From positions 1 to 35,951 of the forward strand of contig JAUVKF010000035.1 of the NCBI GenBank assembly GCA_030596395.1: a DNA stretch of 35,951 bases, read 5' to 3'. Shown in pieces: positions 22,124 to 31,850 of this stretch. Numbering within the stretch: the stretch's first letter is position 1; each line of letters opens with the position of its first letter. This stretch comes from Chlorobiota bacterium (GTDB taxonomy: Bacteria; Bacteroidota; Bacteroidia; Bacteroidales; F082). The notes under the pieces are model-generated. The model ran no database searches. It was given only the letters and a program-made list of their open reading frames with translations, and was not told where the DNA came from. The position numbers were made by a program, and so were the translations under genes.

Positions 22124-22729
22124 TTAAATCCTGTCCTTACTTTCCCTGAGCAAGGTGTACAACTTTTCTCTTGCCCTGAAAAGCTGAGCTTTTACAGTTC
22201 CCAGTGGCAAATCAAGTTCATCCACTATTTCTTCGTAAGAGTATTCTTTAAAATATCTTAACTCGATCAGAATACGGTAATGCGGTTTCAGTCGTTGAAC
22301 GACCTCTCGCATTAATTCAATCTTTTGATCTTTAATAAATGTTTCTTCCGGGTTGAGGCTTGAGGTTGCAATCTGAGTGGTTGCATGATACTGTTCATCA
22401 TTCCTGTCAATACTTATCGCCGGATCTACTTTGCTTTTCTTCCGTAAGAAATCGATACAGTTGTTGGTAGCAATTTTAAACAACCATGTACTAAAAGCAA
22501 AATCGGGGGTGTACTGTGTCAGATTTTTAAATGCTTTTCCAAAAGCTTCAATGGTCAGATCCTCAGCATCAGTGGCGTCTCCCGTCATTTTCAGCATCAT
22601 ATAATATAAGGAATCCCGATAAAACTTGTGAAGTTCCTCGTATGCTTGCTGATCACTTTCGTTAACTGCCCTCTGAATAAGGATATAATCGCGCTGACCC
22701 TTGTCAGTTAGCCGTGAGTTTAGTTCCAT
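22124..22729 (-). CDS. RNA polymerase ECF-type sigma factor
   Basis: The 201-residue sigma-70 family regulator has region 2 at about residues 25-95 (LYYMMLKMTGDATDAEDLTI, then FSTWLFKIATNNCIDFLRKK) and region 4 at about 135-190 (RLKPHYRILIELRYFKEYSY, then LPLGTVKAQLFRAREKLYTL, a helix-turn-helix). No anti-sigma gene is adjacent. Its start overlaps the end of the upstream glycosyltransferase gene by 10 bases, so the two are one transcript and the sigma factor is probably translationally coupled. Target promoters are unknown. Confidence 0.92.
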   Translation of the reverse strand: MELNSRLTDKGQRDYILIQRAVNESDQQAYEELHKFYRDSLYYMMLKMTGDATDAEDLTIEAFGKAFKNLTQYTPDFAFSTWLFKIATNNCIDFLRKKSKVDPAISIDRNDEQYHATTQIATSSLNPEETFIKDQKIELMREVVQRLKPHYRILIELRYFKEYSYEEIVDELDLPLGTVKAQLFRAREKLYTLLRESKDRI

Positions 22730-23838
22730 GTATTTCTCTTACGGAAGACGCTTATCAGGGTTACAGTATGAACAATAAAAAAGTGTATCATATCCCATAT
22801 AAGCGAAAATAGGAATAAGTTATTTTCCTTCAGTTTGCCAAGTATAAACTTATGAACAACAAATTGAGAAAAAAATCGCAACAAGAACAAAGCGATGATA
22901 ATCAGTGGATAAACCCATAATATAAGTAGGGTTATAAGGCTTGCATAAAACAATAAATGAGAAAAGCCAAACAGCCCCAGGATGATTTTAAATTTTGCTT
23001 TGTAAAGTTTTCCGGCACCCATATGCCTCAGTTTTTGTCGAATCCAGGTTTTAAAATCTGTTTTCGCATCCGAATACATAAAACTTTCCTGATCGATTAC
23101 AATACGGGTGTTCCTTTTTGTGGCAACCTTATTGATAAACAGGTCGTCATCTCCTGAGACAACCTTGTAATGAGAGGTAAACCCCTTATTGCGAAAAAAC
23201 ATCGAACGGCGATATGAAAGATTTCTGCCAACCCCCATATAAGGTATTCCAACAGCAGCAAGCGACAGATACTGCATAGCCACAAAGAAGGTATCATACC
23301 GAATGATCAAATTCAAAAAGCCTTTCGATTGTTTATAAGGACCATAGCCCAGCACGACTTCGGTATTCTGGTTATAATTTTTAACTATGGCTGAAATCCA
23401 ATTTTTACCTGCTGGCTCGCAATCCGCATCTGTAAGCAATAACAAATCGTATTTTGCAGATTTGATTCCCAGGGAAAGCGGGAACTTTTTACCGGTAAAG
23501 AAATTAAGCTCTCTTTCAATATTAACGATTTTCAACCGATTGTATTTTGCAGATAATTCTTTCAGATAATCTGCAGTTTCGTCATTTGAGGCATGATTAA
23601 CCACTACAACTTCAAACTCCGGGTAGTCCTGGTTCAAAATGTTGATGAGATATTTACTCAGATTATGGTATTCATTTCTTGCAGAGATTACAACCGAAAC
23701 CGGTGGTTTTTCAAGGTTAATATCAGAAGGTTCTTTATAAAATGCAAGTCTTGCAAATACTAACCAATAATAAATCATCTGTATTGTAAAAGCAAAACAA
23801 AACAGGATAAACAAAACAAACTCCACCGTGATTAGCAT
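22720..23838 (-). CDS. Family 2 glycosyltransferase, membrane bound
   Basis: The 372-residue protein has an N-terminal membrane helix (residues 4-28). A GT2 (GT-A fold) domain follows, with PPVSVVISARNEYHNLSKYL (nucleotide-binding start), VVVNHASNDETADYLKEL, the DxD-type LLLTDADCEP near residue 137, GVGRNLSYRR, the acidic SGDDDLFI and RQKLRHMGAG in place of the QxxRW motif. C-terminal hydrophobic helices lie at about 285-360. It transfers a sugar from a nucleotide donor at the cytoplasmic face, probably for a lipid or exopolysaccharide; the acceptor is unknown. It is first in a two-gene unit with the ECF sigma gene. Confidence 0.9.
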   Translation of the reverse strand: MLITVEFVLFILFCFAFTIQMIYYWLVFARLAFYKEPSDINLEKPPVSVVISARNEYHNLSKYLINILNQDYPEFEVVVVNHASNDETADYLKELSAKYNRLKIVNIERELNFFTGKKFPLSLGIKSAKYDLLLLTDADCEPAGKNWISAIVKNYNQNTEVVLGYGPYKQSKGFLNLIIRYDTFFVAMQYLSLAAVGIPYMGVGRNLSYRRSMFFRNKGFTSHYKVVSGDDDLFINKVATKRNTRIVIDQESFMYSDAKTDFKTWIRQKLRHMGAGKLYKAKFKIILGLFGFSHLLFYASLITLLILWVYPLIIIALFLLRFFSQFVVHKFILGKLKENNLFLFSLIWDMIHFFIVHTVTLISVFRKRNTWN

Positions 23839-23863
23839 ATTGCTATGTTGGAAATTAAAATAC

Positions 23864-23871
23864 CAAAATTA
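23864..23871 (-). promoter_or_regulatory. Promoter -7 box of the glycosyltransferase-sigma unit
   Basis: TAATTTTG on the minus strand fits the consensus, 25 bases upstream of the glycosyltransferase ATG. No -33 box at standard spacing. Confidence 0.55.
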
Positions 23872-23998
23872 AACCAATAAAATTTTGATGGTTTGACTTG
23901 AAATACAAATATTTCAAGAGTTATAAACAGATAAGGCCGGCTGAAAAAACGCAGCTTATCCATATACTATTACAAACCGCTTTTATTCATAATCAACT

Positions 23999-24094
23999 AA
24001 ATTGGAGTGTTGGAATAATGGAAGAGAAACATTTATTTAACCCTCCAAAACTCCCTGCCCGTTCGGTCAGGCGGGCATTGAGCCATTACTCCAG
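23999..24094. repeat. Dispersed TGGA-type inverted repeat with a nested palindrome
   Basis: The left part (from 23999) repeats TTGGAGTG/TTGGAATAATGGA units; the right part (to 24094) ends CCATTACTCCAGG, the complement of the same unit. Inside lies CCTGCCCGTTCGGTCAGGCG plus GGC (24054-24076), an imperfect palindrome also found in MITE copy C at 34596-34618. The whole lies in the 365-base gap between divergent genes. An in-frame open stretch upstream of tgt covers it but does not look like protein. Confidence 0.55.
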
Positions 24095-24177
24095 GAACAA
24101 TAGCGCAATAATTCTTTTCTATGTTAATATTAGGTTTAAAATATTCAGGGCTTTAACTTCATTTCTGGTCAATCTCC

Positions 24178-24185
24178 TATCTTTG
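24178..24185 (+). promoter_or_regulatory. Promoter -7 box of tgt
   Basis: TATCTTTG fits TAnnTTTG and predicts a transcript start near 24192, only a few bases before the tgt start codon. This rules out the longer reading frame that begins near 23898. Confidence 0.55.
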
Positions 24186-24203
24186 CGGCAATTTATGGCA
24201 AAC

Positions 24204-25334
24204 ATGAATTTTTCACTGCAACATACTGACTCAAAAAGTAATGCCCGGGCGGGACTACTCACTACCGGTCATGGTAATATTGAAACGCCAATTTTTATGC
24301 CTGTCGGCACGTTGGGGTCAGTGAAAGGTATTCACTTTAAAGAGCTAAAAGAAGATATTCAGGCTCAAATCATACTTGGAAATACTTATCATCTTTATCT
24401 GAGGCCGGGCACAAATATTATTGAGCAAGCAGGCGGATTGCATAAATTTATTGGATGGGAAAAGCCTATATTAACCGACAGTGGCGGATACCAGGTTTAT
24501 TCATTAACCGATATCAGGAAGTTGACAGATGCAGGCGTGAACTTTCAATCGCATATTGATGGTTCGAGACATATGTTTACACCTGAAGGTGTGATGGATA
24601 TTCAACGGAGTATTGGTGCAGATATTATAATGGCTTTTGATGAGTGCACACCCTATCCGTGTGATTATGAGTATGCAAAAAATTCGATGCAAATCACCCA
24701 CGATTGGTTAACGCGTTGCATTAATCAATTCAACAATACCGAGCCAAAATATGGTTATGAGCAGAGTTTATTTCCAATCGTTCAGGGTAGCACATACAAC
24801 GATCTGCGAAAGCAATCAGCCGAATTTATTGCTTCGCAAAACGCTGACGGTAATGCCATTGGTGGGCTGTCAGTAGGAGAACCACACGAAATGATGTACG
24901 AAATGACCGAACTGGTTTGTGATATACTTCCTGTGGATAAACCCCGTTATCTTATGGGTGTGGGTACACCGGCAAACATCCTTGAGAGCATTGCACTGGG
25001 CGTGGATATGTTCGATTGTGTAATGCCAACCCGAAACGGCAGAAATGGAATGCTTTTTACAGAAAACGGCATCATCAACATAAAAAATAAAAAATGGGAA
25101 AATGATTTCTCGCCTATTGATCCTGATGGTCAGAGTTTTGTTGACTCACAATACTCAAAAGCATATATCAGACATTTGTTTGCAGCAAAAGAAATGTTGG
25201 GCCCGATAGTTGCAAGTATCCACAACCTGAATTTTTATTTGTGGCTGGTTGGAGAAGCGCGAAATCATATTATCAATGGTGACTTTAGTGTGTGGAAGAA
25301 CGAAACGGTTAAAAAGGTAGGTCAGAGACTTTAG
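24204..25334 (+). CDS. tgt: tRNA-guanine transglycosylase
   Basis: Cytoplasmic enzyme that swaps guanine 34 for the queuosine precursor in tRNAs for Asp, Asn, His and Tyr. Starting at ATG 24204 gives 376 residues, the normal length (ATG 24195 is possible; the frame extends back to 23898 but that part covers the promoter and a repeat). Motifs: MPVGTLGSVKG, ILGNTYHLYLRPG, ILTDSGGYQVYS with the active-site Asp, and DMFDCVMPTRNGRNG with the nucleophile Asp. Where many bacterial enzymes have the zinc cysteines (C-x-C-x2-C before the RAYLRHLF-like segment), this one reads DPDGQSFVDSQYSKAYIRHL with none. The His in ASIHNLNFY remains. The permease gene downstream is a common neighbour in this phylum. 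Confidence 0.93.
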   Translation: MNFSLQHTDSKSNARAGLLTTGHGNIETPIFMPVGTLGSVKGIHFKELKEDIQAQIILGNTYHLYLRPGTNIIEQAGGLHKFIGWEKPILTDSGGYQVYSLTDIRKLTDAGVNFQSHIDGSRHMFTPEGVMDIQRSIGADIIMAFDECTPYPCDYEYAKNSMQITHDWLTRCINQFNNTEPKYGYEQSLFPIVQGSTYNDLRKQSAEFIASQNADGNAIGGLSVGEPHEMMYEMTELVCDILPVDKPRYLMGVGTPANILESIALGVDMFDCVMPTRNGRNGMLFTENGIINIKNKKWENDFSPIDPDGQSFVDSQYSKAYIRHLFAAKEMLGPIVASIHNLNFYLWLVGEARNHIINGDFSVWKNETVKKVGQRL

Positions 25335-25414
25335 ACCTGAGACAGAAGACCTGAGACTTTGGAAAAACTAACAAATAACACATCGATTTTCTCCCCCTTT
25401 GGGGGAGACACAGA

Positions 25415-25603
25415 GGGGGTCTTCTCCCCTTTTCAAGGGAACCTGCCTGCCGGCAAGGCAGGGATGCCGCAGGCAGAGGGGTTCTTATCCCCTTTTCAAA
25501 GGGACCTGCCTGCCGGCGAGGCAGGGATGCCGCAGGCAGAGGGGTATTTCTCCTCTTTTAAAGGGGACCTGTCTACCGGCAAAGCGGGGATGCCAGTGGC
25601 GGT
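25415..25603 (+). repeat. Three 63-bp tandem repeats with nested palindromes
   Basis: Units at 25415-25477, 25478-25540 and 25541-25603 share GGGGT...TCCCCTTTTCAAGGG, then CCTGCCTGCCGGCAAGGCAG and ATGCCGCAGGCAGA; the third is more diverged. A further hairpin CTCCCCCTTTGGGGGAG lies just upstream (about 25391-25407). As 63 bases equal 21 codons, the array stays open in two frames and produces a 100-codon frame (25359-25661) ending on the next gene's start. I treat that as a by-product, as the two readings are equally repeat-like. This is a G/C-rich dispersed-repeat block of the kind common between Bacteroidota genes. Confidence 0.75.
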
Positions 25604-25657
25604 GGGATTAATTAATTTTAATCTTTATACTTTTATCTTTTATCTTGTGCTCAGTTT

Positions 25658-26737
25658 ATGAAGATCATCGACAAGTACATAATCAAGAAATTCCTGGGTA
25701 CATTTTTCTATGCCATTTCATTACTTATTATCATTGTCATTATTTTCGATATTTCCGAAAACATGGATAGTTTTATTAAGAACGAGGCTCCACTCTGGGC
25801 GATAGTTTTTGATTACTACATAAATTTTATTCCTTATTTTATTAATCTGTTCATTTTTCTCTTCACCTTTATTTCGGTAATATTTTTTACCTCCAAACTG
25901 GCTGGTGATACTGAGATCATTGCCATGTTAAGCAGTGGAATTAGTTTTAGAAGGCTACTCTTACCATACCTTATTGCCTCATTGATTCTTGCTGTTCTTT
26001 CATTTTATCTTGGAAATTTCCTGATTCCCGAAACAAGCGAAACACGCAGGATATTCAAGAATAACTATATGGAGAAACTGACAGAAGACCGGGACCGCAA
26101 CCTTCATATTCAAATTGAGCCCAATACCTATGCCTATGTTGAAACGTTCAACAGCAAAAAGAACTCCGGTTATAAATTTGCAATCGAAAAATACGAAGAT
26201 CAAAAGTTGATCTTTAAGCTAATGTCCGACCGTATTGAATGGGATACTACCGAAATGAAATGGATTTTTAAAAACTATTATATAAGAACAATTGACAGCG
26301 CCGGGCAAAGAATTGTTAAAGGCCAGGAGATGGACACGATAATACCATACCTGCTTCCCACTGATTTATACAAGATTAAAGAATTTTTTGAAGAAATGGA
26401 TTTCTTTGAATTAAATGAATTTATCAAAAAAGAAAAAAGAAAGGGATCAATTGCATATAAGCGTTACGAAAATGAAAAACATAAACGCCTGGCAGGGCCT
26501 GCTGCAATTATCATTTTAGCGTTCATCGGTGTTGCTTTATCAAGCCGTAAAGTACGGGGCGGCATTGGAATGCACCTTGGTATCGGTATAGCTCTTACCT
26601 TTTCGTATATATTTTTAATGCAGGTGTCAACGGTTTTTTCAGTTTTTGGCAACCTGCATCCGGCAATTGGTGCATGGATCCCAAATATGATATTTTTTAT
26701 TATTGGTTTGTACTTACTGCAAAAAGCGCCTAAGTAG
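25658..26737 (+). CDS. LptF/LptG family permease
   Basis: The 359-residue inner-membrane protein of the YjgP/YjgQ family forms, with LptB, the ABC exporter that feeds lipopolysaccharide to the transport bridge. It starts [20 protein letters not shown] (residues 1-20, family hallmark), has three N-terminal helices to about residue 120, and then a periplasmic beta-jellyroll domain (about 125-265, with [15 protein letters not shown]). Three C-terminal helices follow (about 270-355, with [20 protein letters not shown]). F and G paralogues cannot be separated here. It follows tgt, a frequent pairing in Bacteroidota, and its end overlaps the end of converging purL by 8 bases. Confidence 0.9.
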   Translation: MKIIDKYIIKKFLGTFFYAISLLIIIVIIFDISENMDSFIKNEAPLWAIVFDYYINFIPYFINLFIFLFTFISVIFFTSKLAGDTEIIAMLSSGISFRRLLLPYLIASLILAVLSFYLGNFLIPETSETRRIFKNNYMEKLTEDRDRNLHIQIEPNTYAYVETFNSKKNSGYKFAIEKYEDQKLIFKLMSDRIEWDTTEMKWIFKNYYIRTIDSAGQRIVKGQEMDTIIPYLLPTDLYKIKEFFEEMDFFELNEFIKKEKRKGSIAYKRYENEKHKRLAGPAAIIILAFIGVALSSRKVRGGIGMHLGIGIALTFSYIFLMQVSTVFSVFGNLHPAIGAWIPNMIFFIIGLYLLQKAPK

Positions 26738-29700
26738 ATTTACATTTTTTCTCAACCCATTTCCTTGCATTCACAAATGCCTCAATCCAGGGTGTGATTT
26801 CATCATTTTTTCTGTCACCAGGATAATAGGCCCATTGCCATGGGAAGAAAGCCCGTTCGAGGTGCGGCATCATGGCCAGGTGCCTGCCATTGTTTGAACA
26901 TACAGCAGCAGTTGCCCAATCGGAGCAATTGGGGTTACCCGGATAAATATCAAAACTGTATGACATGACAAGGTTGTAATTATCACGATAGCAAGGAAAA
27001 TTAAACTTGCCTTCGCCATGTGCCACCCAGATGCCCAACCGTGAACCGGCAAGGCTTTTGAGCATTACCGAATTGTTTTCGTTAATATCAACATTGATAA
27101 ATGCTGATTCGAATTTTCCGGAATCGTTATGCAACATTTTAAGCTGCTCAGGATGGTCGGGATAGATCAACCTCAATTCGATCATCAACTGGCAGCCATT
27201 GCAAACGCCCAGGCTAAGTGTGTCCTCCCGGGCATAAAATTTATCAAGCGCTTGTTTTGCTTTTTCGTTGTAAATGAATGCACCTGCCCAGCCTTTTGCC
27301 GATCCCAGCACATCGGAATTTGAGAATCCACCGACAAAAACTATAAAGTTCACATCCGATAAATCTTCCCTGCCCGAAATCAAGTCGGTCATATGAATAT
27401 CCTTCACATCAAAGCCGGCAAGATGCATAACATAAGCCATTTCACGGTCGCCATTTACACCTTTTTCACGGATTATCGCCGCTTTTGTACCGGTCTTTTT
27501 TCTACGACTCAATTCTATTCCGTATTGAGACGCTTTTCCCGTGAAATTATGCTTGAATGAATAATGCAAATCCTGCCGTTTGTAGTTCTTAAACCTGCAA
27601 TGTGCCATCTCAATGCCACTTTGCTTCCTGTCGAACATATATGATGTTTCGTACCATACATCCCTCAGCCGTTCAATGATCAATTCATATTTTCTGTCTT
27701 GGTGAACAAGATCAATTTTGAATTCTTTAATTATTGATCCTAAAATGTGATAGTTGACATTATTGTCCTCTAATTCATCAAGTACTTTTTCGGTATCTTC
27801 TACCTGGACAATTATTCCCGGGTTTTCGCTAAACATTAGTTTGATAAAATCCTCTTCATCAAATTCATTAAAGTCAAGCGACATACCATGATCACAATTG
27901 GGAAAACACATTTCAAGTAAAGTGGTTATCATGCCTCCGGCAGAAATATCATGCCCGGCCAATATTAACTCACGGTGAATTAATTTTTGAATGGTGTTAA
28001 AAGCATTCGAAAAATAATCCGCATCCGTCACATCAGGAGTTTCTTTCCCCAGGGTTCCGCGTGTTTGTGCAAAACTGCTTCCGCCAAGCTGAAAAGGTGT
28101 ATCTGAAAAATCAATATAAATCAAATCAGTACCCACTACTGGTTTAAGGACCGACTCTACCGTTTTCTTAATTTCAGTTACCTCACCAACTGCAGACACA
28201 ATCACGGTACCTGGTGCATATACTACATTTCCATCAGGGTATTTCTGAGTCATCGACAAAGAATCCTTTCCGGTAGGGATATTAATGCCCAGTTCAATAG
28301 CAAAATCGCTAATGGCTTTAACTGCACTGTACAAGCGGGCATTTTCACCTTCATTCCTCGCTGGCCACATCCAGTTAGCGCTTAATGAGACTCCTTCTAA
28401 TCCGTCAGCAATTGGTGCCCAAACCAGGTTTGTCAGCGATTCGGCAATAGCCAGCCTTGAAGCTGCCTCCGGACTAATTAATCCGGCTACAGGAGCATGT
28501 CCCATGGCAGTAGCTATGCCACTTTTGCCCATGTAATCGAGCGCCATTATACCCAGATTATTGAGCGGTAATTGAATTGGGCCCACACATTGTTGTTTTG
28601 CAACTTTACCGGTAACCGACCGGTCCACTTTATTGGTTAGCCAATCTTTGCAGGCAACAGCCTCAATTTGAAGCACGTCATTCAAATAGGATTCAAAACG
28701 ATCTTGTCTGTAATCAATCTTTTCAAAATCAGCAATTTCTGTTGAGTCTTCAAGTATTGTTTTGGGTGGTTTCCCGAACAGGTATTCAAGCTGGATATCA
28801 ACCGGGCAATTGTTCTCACTATCCTCAAATACAAGTTTTTGATCGTCTTTAACTTCTCCGACTTTATAAAATGGAGATCGTTCTCTTTTTGAGATTTCTT
28901 CCAGTGTGTCGCAATCTTTTTGTTTCAACACCAGCCCCATTCGCTCCTGAGATTCATTACCCAAAATTTCTTTTGCTGATAGGGTCGGGTCTCCAACCGG
29001 TAAATTACCAAGCTTAAATACAGCTCCCGAATCTTCGACCAGTTCCGATAAACTGTTCAGGTGGCCACCGGCTCCATGATCGTGAATAGAAACAATAGGA
29101 TTGTCAGTTGATTCTGTCAGGGCACGAATGGCGTTGGCCACACGTTTTTGCATTTCAGGGTTGGCACGCTGCACAGCATTTAATTCGATGGTATTGCCAT
29201 ACTCACCAGTAGCAACAGATGATACAGCACCACCACCCATTCCAATCCGGTAATTGTCGCCGCCTAAAACCACAACAACATCGCCGGGTTCGGGGATATC
29301 TTTTTTTGCATCCTTCTCATTTGCAAAACCCACCCCTCCTGCAAGCATGATCACTTTATCAAAGCCATATATCTTGTCGTTTTCTTTGTGTTCAAAGGTG
29401 AGCAAACTTCCATTGATCAGCGGCTGGCCAAATTTGTTTCCAAAATCGGAAGCGCCGTTTGATGCTTTGATGAGGATATCTTCAGGTGTTTGATACAGCC
29501 AGTTCCTGGCTTTTAATTTATTTTCCCAATCGCGGCTTTTATCACGGCGTGTGTACGAAGTCATGTAAACGGCTGTTCCGCCGAGCGGCAGACTTCCTTT
29601 GCCACCTGCTAACCTATCCCTGATCTCTCCGCCGGTTCCGGTTGACGCTCCGTTGAAAGGTTCAACAGTAGTAGGGAAATTATGGGTTTCGGCTTTTAAC

Positions 29701-30428
29701 GATAGTACAGAGTCAATATCTTTGATCGCGAAATAATCTGCTTTATCCTGTGTTTCAGGAGCAAATTGCTCAATTTGCGGGCCAACAACAAAGGCCACAT
29801 TATCTTTATATGCCGAAACCAACCTGTTCGGATTTTCTGCCGCGGTTTTTTTAATCAAGGCAAAAAGGCTTTCTTTTTTCTCCTCCCCATCAATGATAAA
29901 AGTTCCATTAAATATTTTGTGCCTGCAATGTTCAGAGTTTATTTGTGCAAAGCCATATATTTCAGAATCAGTTAATTTGCGCCCGATTTTATCACTTATA
30001 TTATTTAAGTAATCTACTTCATCCTCACTCATTGCCAGGCCTTCATCCAGGTTATATTGCTGAATATCATCAATTTCTTTTATAGTTTCGGGTTGAGCCG
30101 GTATATCGAAAATCCGTTGATCCAAACCCTTGTAAAGCTGTTGCAACATAGGGTCATAATTTACTTCTTCGGTATCGACCCTGGTAAAACACTCAATCCT
30201 GTTAATCTCTTCAAGACCCATATTTTGAGTGATCTCAACTGCATTGGTACTCCAGGGAGTAATCATTTCCTTTCGGGGCCCAATGAACCGGCCAGGAATT
30301 TCTTTGTCCTGAATACGGTTGGCATTGCTGAACAGCCATTTCAGTTTTTCATTGTCTTTTTCGGATAGGTCGGCCTGGGTGTGAACAACAAAATAACGGT
30401 TGTGATTGAGGTGGAAGAAATAAACCAT
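26730..30428 (-). CDS. purL: Phosphoribosylformylglycinamidine synthase, large single-chain form
   Basis: Cytoplasmic enzyme of purine synthesis: converts FGAR, ATP and glutamine to FGAM. It is the long one-chain type, 1232 residues from the ATG at 30428. Order: an N-terminal PurS-like part, two repeated AIRS-type synthase halves ([20 protein letters not shown] and [20 protein letters not shown] in the first; [20 protein letters not shown] and [13 protein letters not shown] in the second), and a C-terminal glutamine amidotransferase. That last domain has Cys about 1076 (LGVCNGCQL), WVAHGEGKF and MPHLERAF providing His and Glu. An in-frame TTG further upstream (30464) lies inside the promoter box, so the ATG is preferred. 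It stands alone and ends tail-to-tail with the LptF/G gene. Confidence 0.96.
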   Translation of the reverse strand: MVYFFHLNHNRYFVVHTQADLSEKDNEKLKWLFSNANRIQDKEIPGRFIGPRKEMITPWSTNAVEITQNMGLEEINRIECFTRVDTEEVNYDPMLQQLYKGLDQRIFDIPAQPETIKEIDDIQQYNLDEGLAMSEDEVDYLNNISDKIGRKLTDSEIYGFAQINSEHCRHKIFNGTFIIDGEEKKESLFALIKKTAAENPNRLVSAYKDNVAFVVGPQIEQFAPETQDKADYFAIKDIDSVLSLKAETHNFPTTVEPFNGASTGTGGEIRDRLAGGKGSLPLGGTAVYMTSYTRRDKSRDWENKLKARNWLYQTPEDILIKASNGASDFGNKFGQPLINGSLLTFEHKENDKIYGFDKVIMLAGGVGFANEKDAKKDIPEPGDVVVVLGGDNYRIGMGGGAVSSVATGEYGNTIELNAVQRANPEMQKRVANAIRALTESTDNPIVSIHDHGAGGHLNSLSELVEDSGAVFKLGNLPVGDPTLSAKEILGNESQERMGLVLKQKDCDTLEEISKRERSPFYKVGEVKDDQKLVFEDSENNCPVDIQLEYLFGKPPKTILEDSTEIADFEKIDYRQDRFESYLNDVLQIEAVACKDWLTNKVDRSVTGKVAKQQCVGPIQLPLNNLGIMALDYMGKSGIATAMGHAPVAGLISPEAASRLAIAESLTNLVWAPIADGLEGVSLSANWMWPARNEGENARLYSAVKAISDFAIELGINIPTGKDSLSMTQKYPDGNVVYAPGTVIVSAVGEVTEIKKTVESVLKPVVGTDLIYIDFSDTPFQLGGSSFAQTRGTLGKETPDVTDADYFSNAFNTIQKLIHRELILAGHDISAGGMITTLLEMCFPNCDHGMSLDFNEFDEEDFIKLMFSENPGIIVQVEDTEKVLDELEDNNVNYHILGSIIKEFKIDLVHQDRKYELIIERLRDVWYETSYMFDRKQSGIEMAHCRFKNYKRQDLHYSFKHNFTGKASQYGIELSRRKKTGTKAAIIREKGVNGDREMAYVMHLAGFDVKDIHMTDLISGREDLSDVNFIVFVGGFSNSDVLGSAKGWAGAFIYNEKAKQALDKFYAREDTLSLGVCNGCQLMIELRLIYPDHPEQLKMLHNDSGKFESAFINVDINENNSVMLKSLAGSRLGIWVAHGEGKFNFPCYRDNYNLVMSYSFDIYPGNPNCSDWATAAVCSNNGRHLAMMPHLERAFFPWQWAYYPGDRKNDEITPWIEAFVNARKWVEKKCKST

Positions 30429-30461
30429 AATTGCAAGAATTAATACCTGATAAACCGCTTG

Positions 30462-30469
30462 CAAATATA
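30462..30469 (-). promoter_or_regulatory. Promoter -7 box of purL
   Basis: On the minus strand TATATTTG fits TAnnTTTG, 33 bases upstream of the chosen ATG. The TTG that would extend the frame is part of this box. Confidence 0.6.
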
Positions 30470-30858
30470 TAAATATGGCTTGTATCCTAACTGGCAGTTA
30501 ATCTTTCCACAGTAAATAATTTGGTGCTGCCACAAATTTAGTGGAACCCCGAAACTTCGGGGCAATAATAATTGAATGCTTAAATGAAATAATGATTAAA
30601 TACGATAATAATAATATCTTCCTAAATGTAAAAATCCATTATGTATTATACAAAACGTTTATTATTAAAGATTTAGTTGTTATAAAAGATTCGAGCATTT
30701 TATCATTATAAATAAACTTATTTGTAGAACTATAAATTAATTATTTACCCTGCTATCCGCCAAAGCGAATGCGTAGGAGGATTAAAATAACAGTAGAACC
30801 AGTAATTATAATAAGTAATGTTTATAAACAACCCTGTGAAAAGTTTGAATAATCTGAT
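30470..30858. other. Non-coding AT-rich spacer with two small palindromes
   Basis: No gene is visible between purL and the cation exporter gene. Two GC-rich islets stand out from the AT-rich background: CCCCGAAACTTCGGGG (30547-30562, 7-bp arms) and a looser palindrome from ATCCGCC to GGAGGAT (30755-30782). They resemble the small exchangeable palindromes seen inside the MITEs. Confidence 0.45.
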
Positions 30859-31782
30859 CTAAAGATCTTTTTCAGACACCCCAAACACCTCATCGGGCTC
30901 GACATTACCGGTTGGTTCAGTATGTATTAATACATCGTAAACATTTGGGATTTCGGCCTTTAACGATTCTTCGACCCTTATGGCGATTTGATGTGCGTCA
31001 GTTAATGGTAATTTTCCATCTATTTCAATATCCAGTGCGATCAGGTAAAGATGAGCCATTTTTCTCACTCTGATCCGATGCGGATTGGAAGCGCCATCCA
31101 CATGGTTAACAACATGAATGATCTTTTTATAGATTTCCGAATTTTCAACACCATCCATCATTTCGAGGTTGGTTTGCATAAATATCCTGAAAGCAACCAC
31201 CATGATATAAATACTTACCAATAAAGCAGTTATCGTGTCAATGACAGGTAAATTGAAAATAAAAGTAAAAACCAAGCCAACTAACACAGAAATTGAAATT
31301 ATCACATCATTTTGCATATTGCGGGCATTTGCAATAAGCATTGCGCTATCAACTGATTTTCCTACCTTTCTCAGGTACACAGAAAGCATTAGTTTGCCAA
31401 ATACTGAAACAATGATGATGTAAATAGCGAACATTGACGGAATTACTTCATCTACGGGATAAAGCAATTTCCGGAATGATATTATTGCAAGTTGAGCGCC
31501 GGCAAAAAATATAATAAATGCCAGGACTTTCGTTGCAATTGTATCGGCTTTGTTGTAACCATATGGAAATTTCGGGTCGGGTGGACGCCCGATTATATAG
31601 GCCGTATACAAGGTGATAAGCGAAGTGATGATATCACTGGCTGAGTCAACACCATCAGCCACAACGGCAAGGCTTCCGGCGATTAAACCGACAACGATCT
31701 TCAGCAGCGAAAGTGTTGCATTTCCGGCAATACTTACCTGGGAAGCACGAATGATCTTTTTTTCCCTTTTGCCGATAGCCAT
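30859..31782 (-). CDS. Cation diffusion facilitator family metal exporter
   Basis: The 307-residue inner-membrane metal/proton antiporter has about six transmembrane helices to residue 215 and a cytoplasmic ferredoxin-like metal-sensing domain at about 215-300 (IHVVNHVDGASNPHRIRVRK, IEIDGKLPLTDAHQIAIRVE). The transport site in helix 2 is DSASD (Asp46, Asp50) and in helix 5 NMQND (Asn155, Asp159). Zinc members usually have His in both, so the Asp/Asn pattern points to manganese or iron. It has no metal-regulator neighbour. The family call is sure; the metal is inferred. Confidence 0.92.
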   Translation of the reverse strand: MAIGKREKKIIRASQVSIAGNATLSLLKIVVGLIAGSLAVVADGVDSASDIITSLITLYTAYIIGRPPDPKFPYGYNKADTIATKVLAFIIFFAGAQLAIISFRKLLYPVDEVIPSMFAIYIIIVSVFGKLMLSVYLRKVGKSVDSAMLIANARNMQNDVIISISVLVGLVFTFIFNLPVIDTITALLVSIYIMVVAFRIFMQTNLEMMDGVENSEIYKKIIHVVNHVDGASNPHRIRVRKMAHLYLIALDIEIDGKLPLTDAHQIAIRVEESLKAEIPNVYDVLIHTEPTGNVEPDEVFGVSEKDL

Positions 31783-31850
31783 ATTAATTGATATTAACTG
31801 AGAAGTATTAATATTTACAGTCAGTATTTGATTTACCTCTTGTAATATTC

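Noticed and set aside
23898..24203. Upstream extension of tgt to give a 478-residue protein
   Set aside because: The extension crosses a TAnnTTTG promoter box and a dispersed repeat, and the enzyme has its usual 376-residue length from ATG 24204.
25359..25661. 100-codon frame between tgt and the LptF/G gene
   Set aside because: It is made of 63-bp DNA repeats, stays open in a second frame as well, and its protein is low complexity; treated as a repeat by-product.
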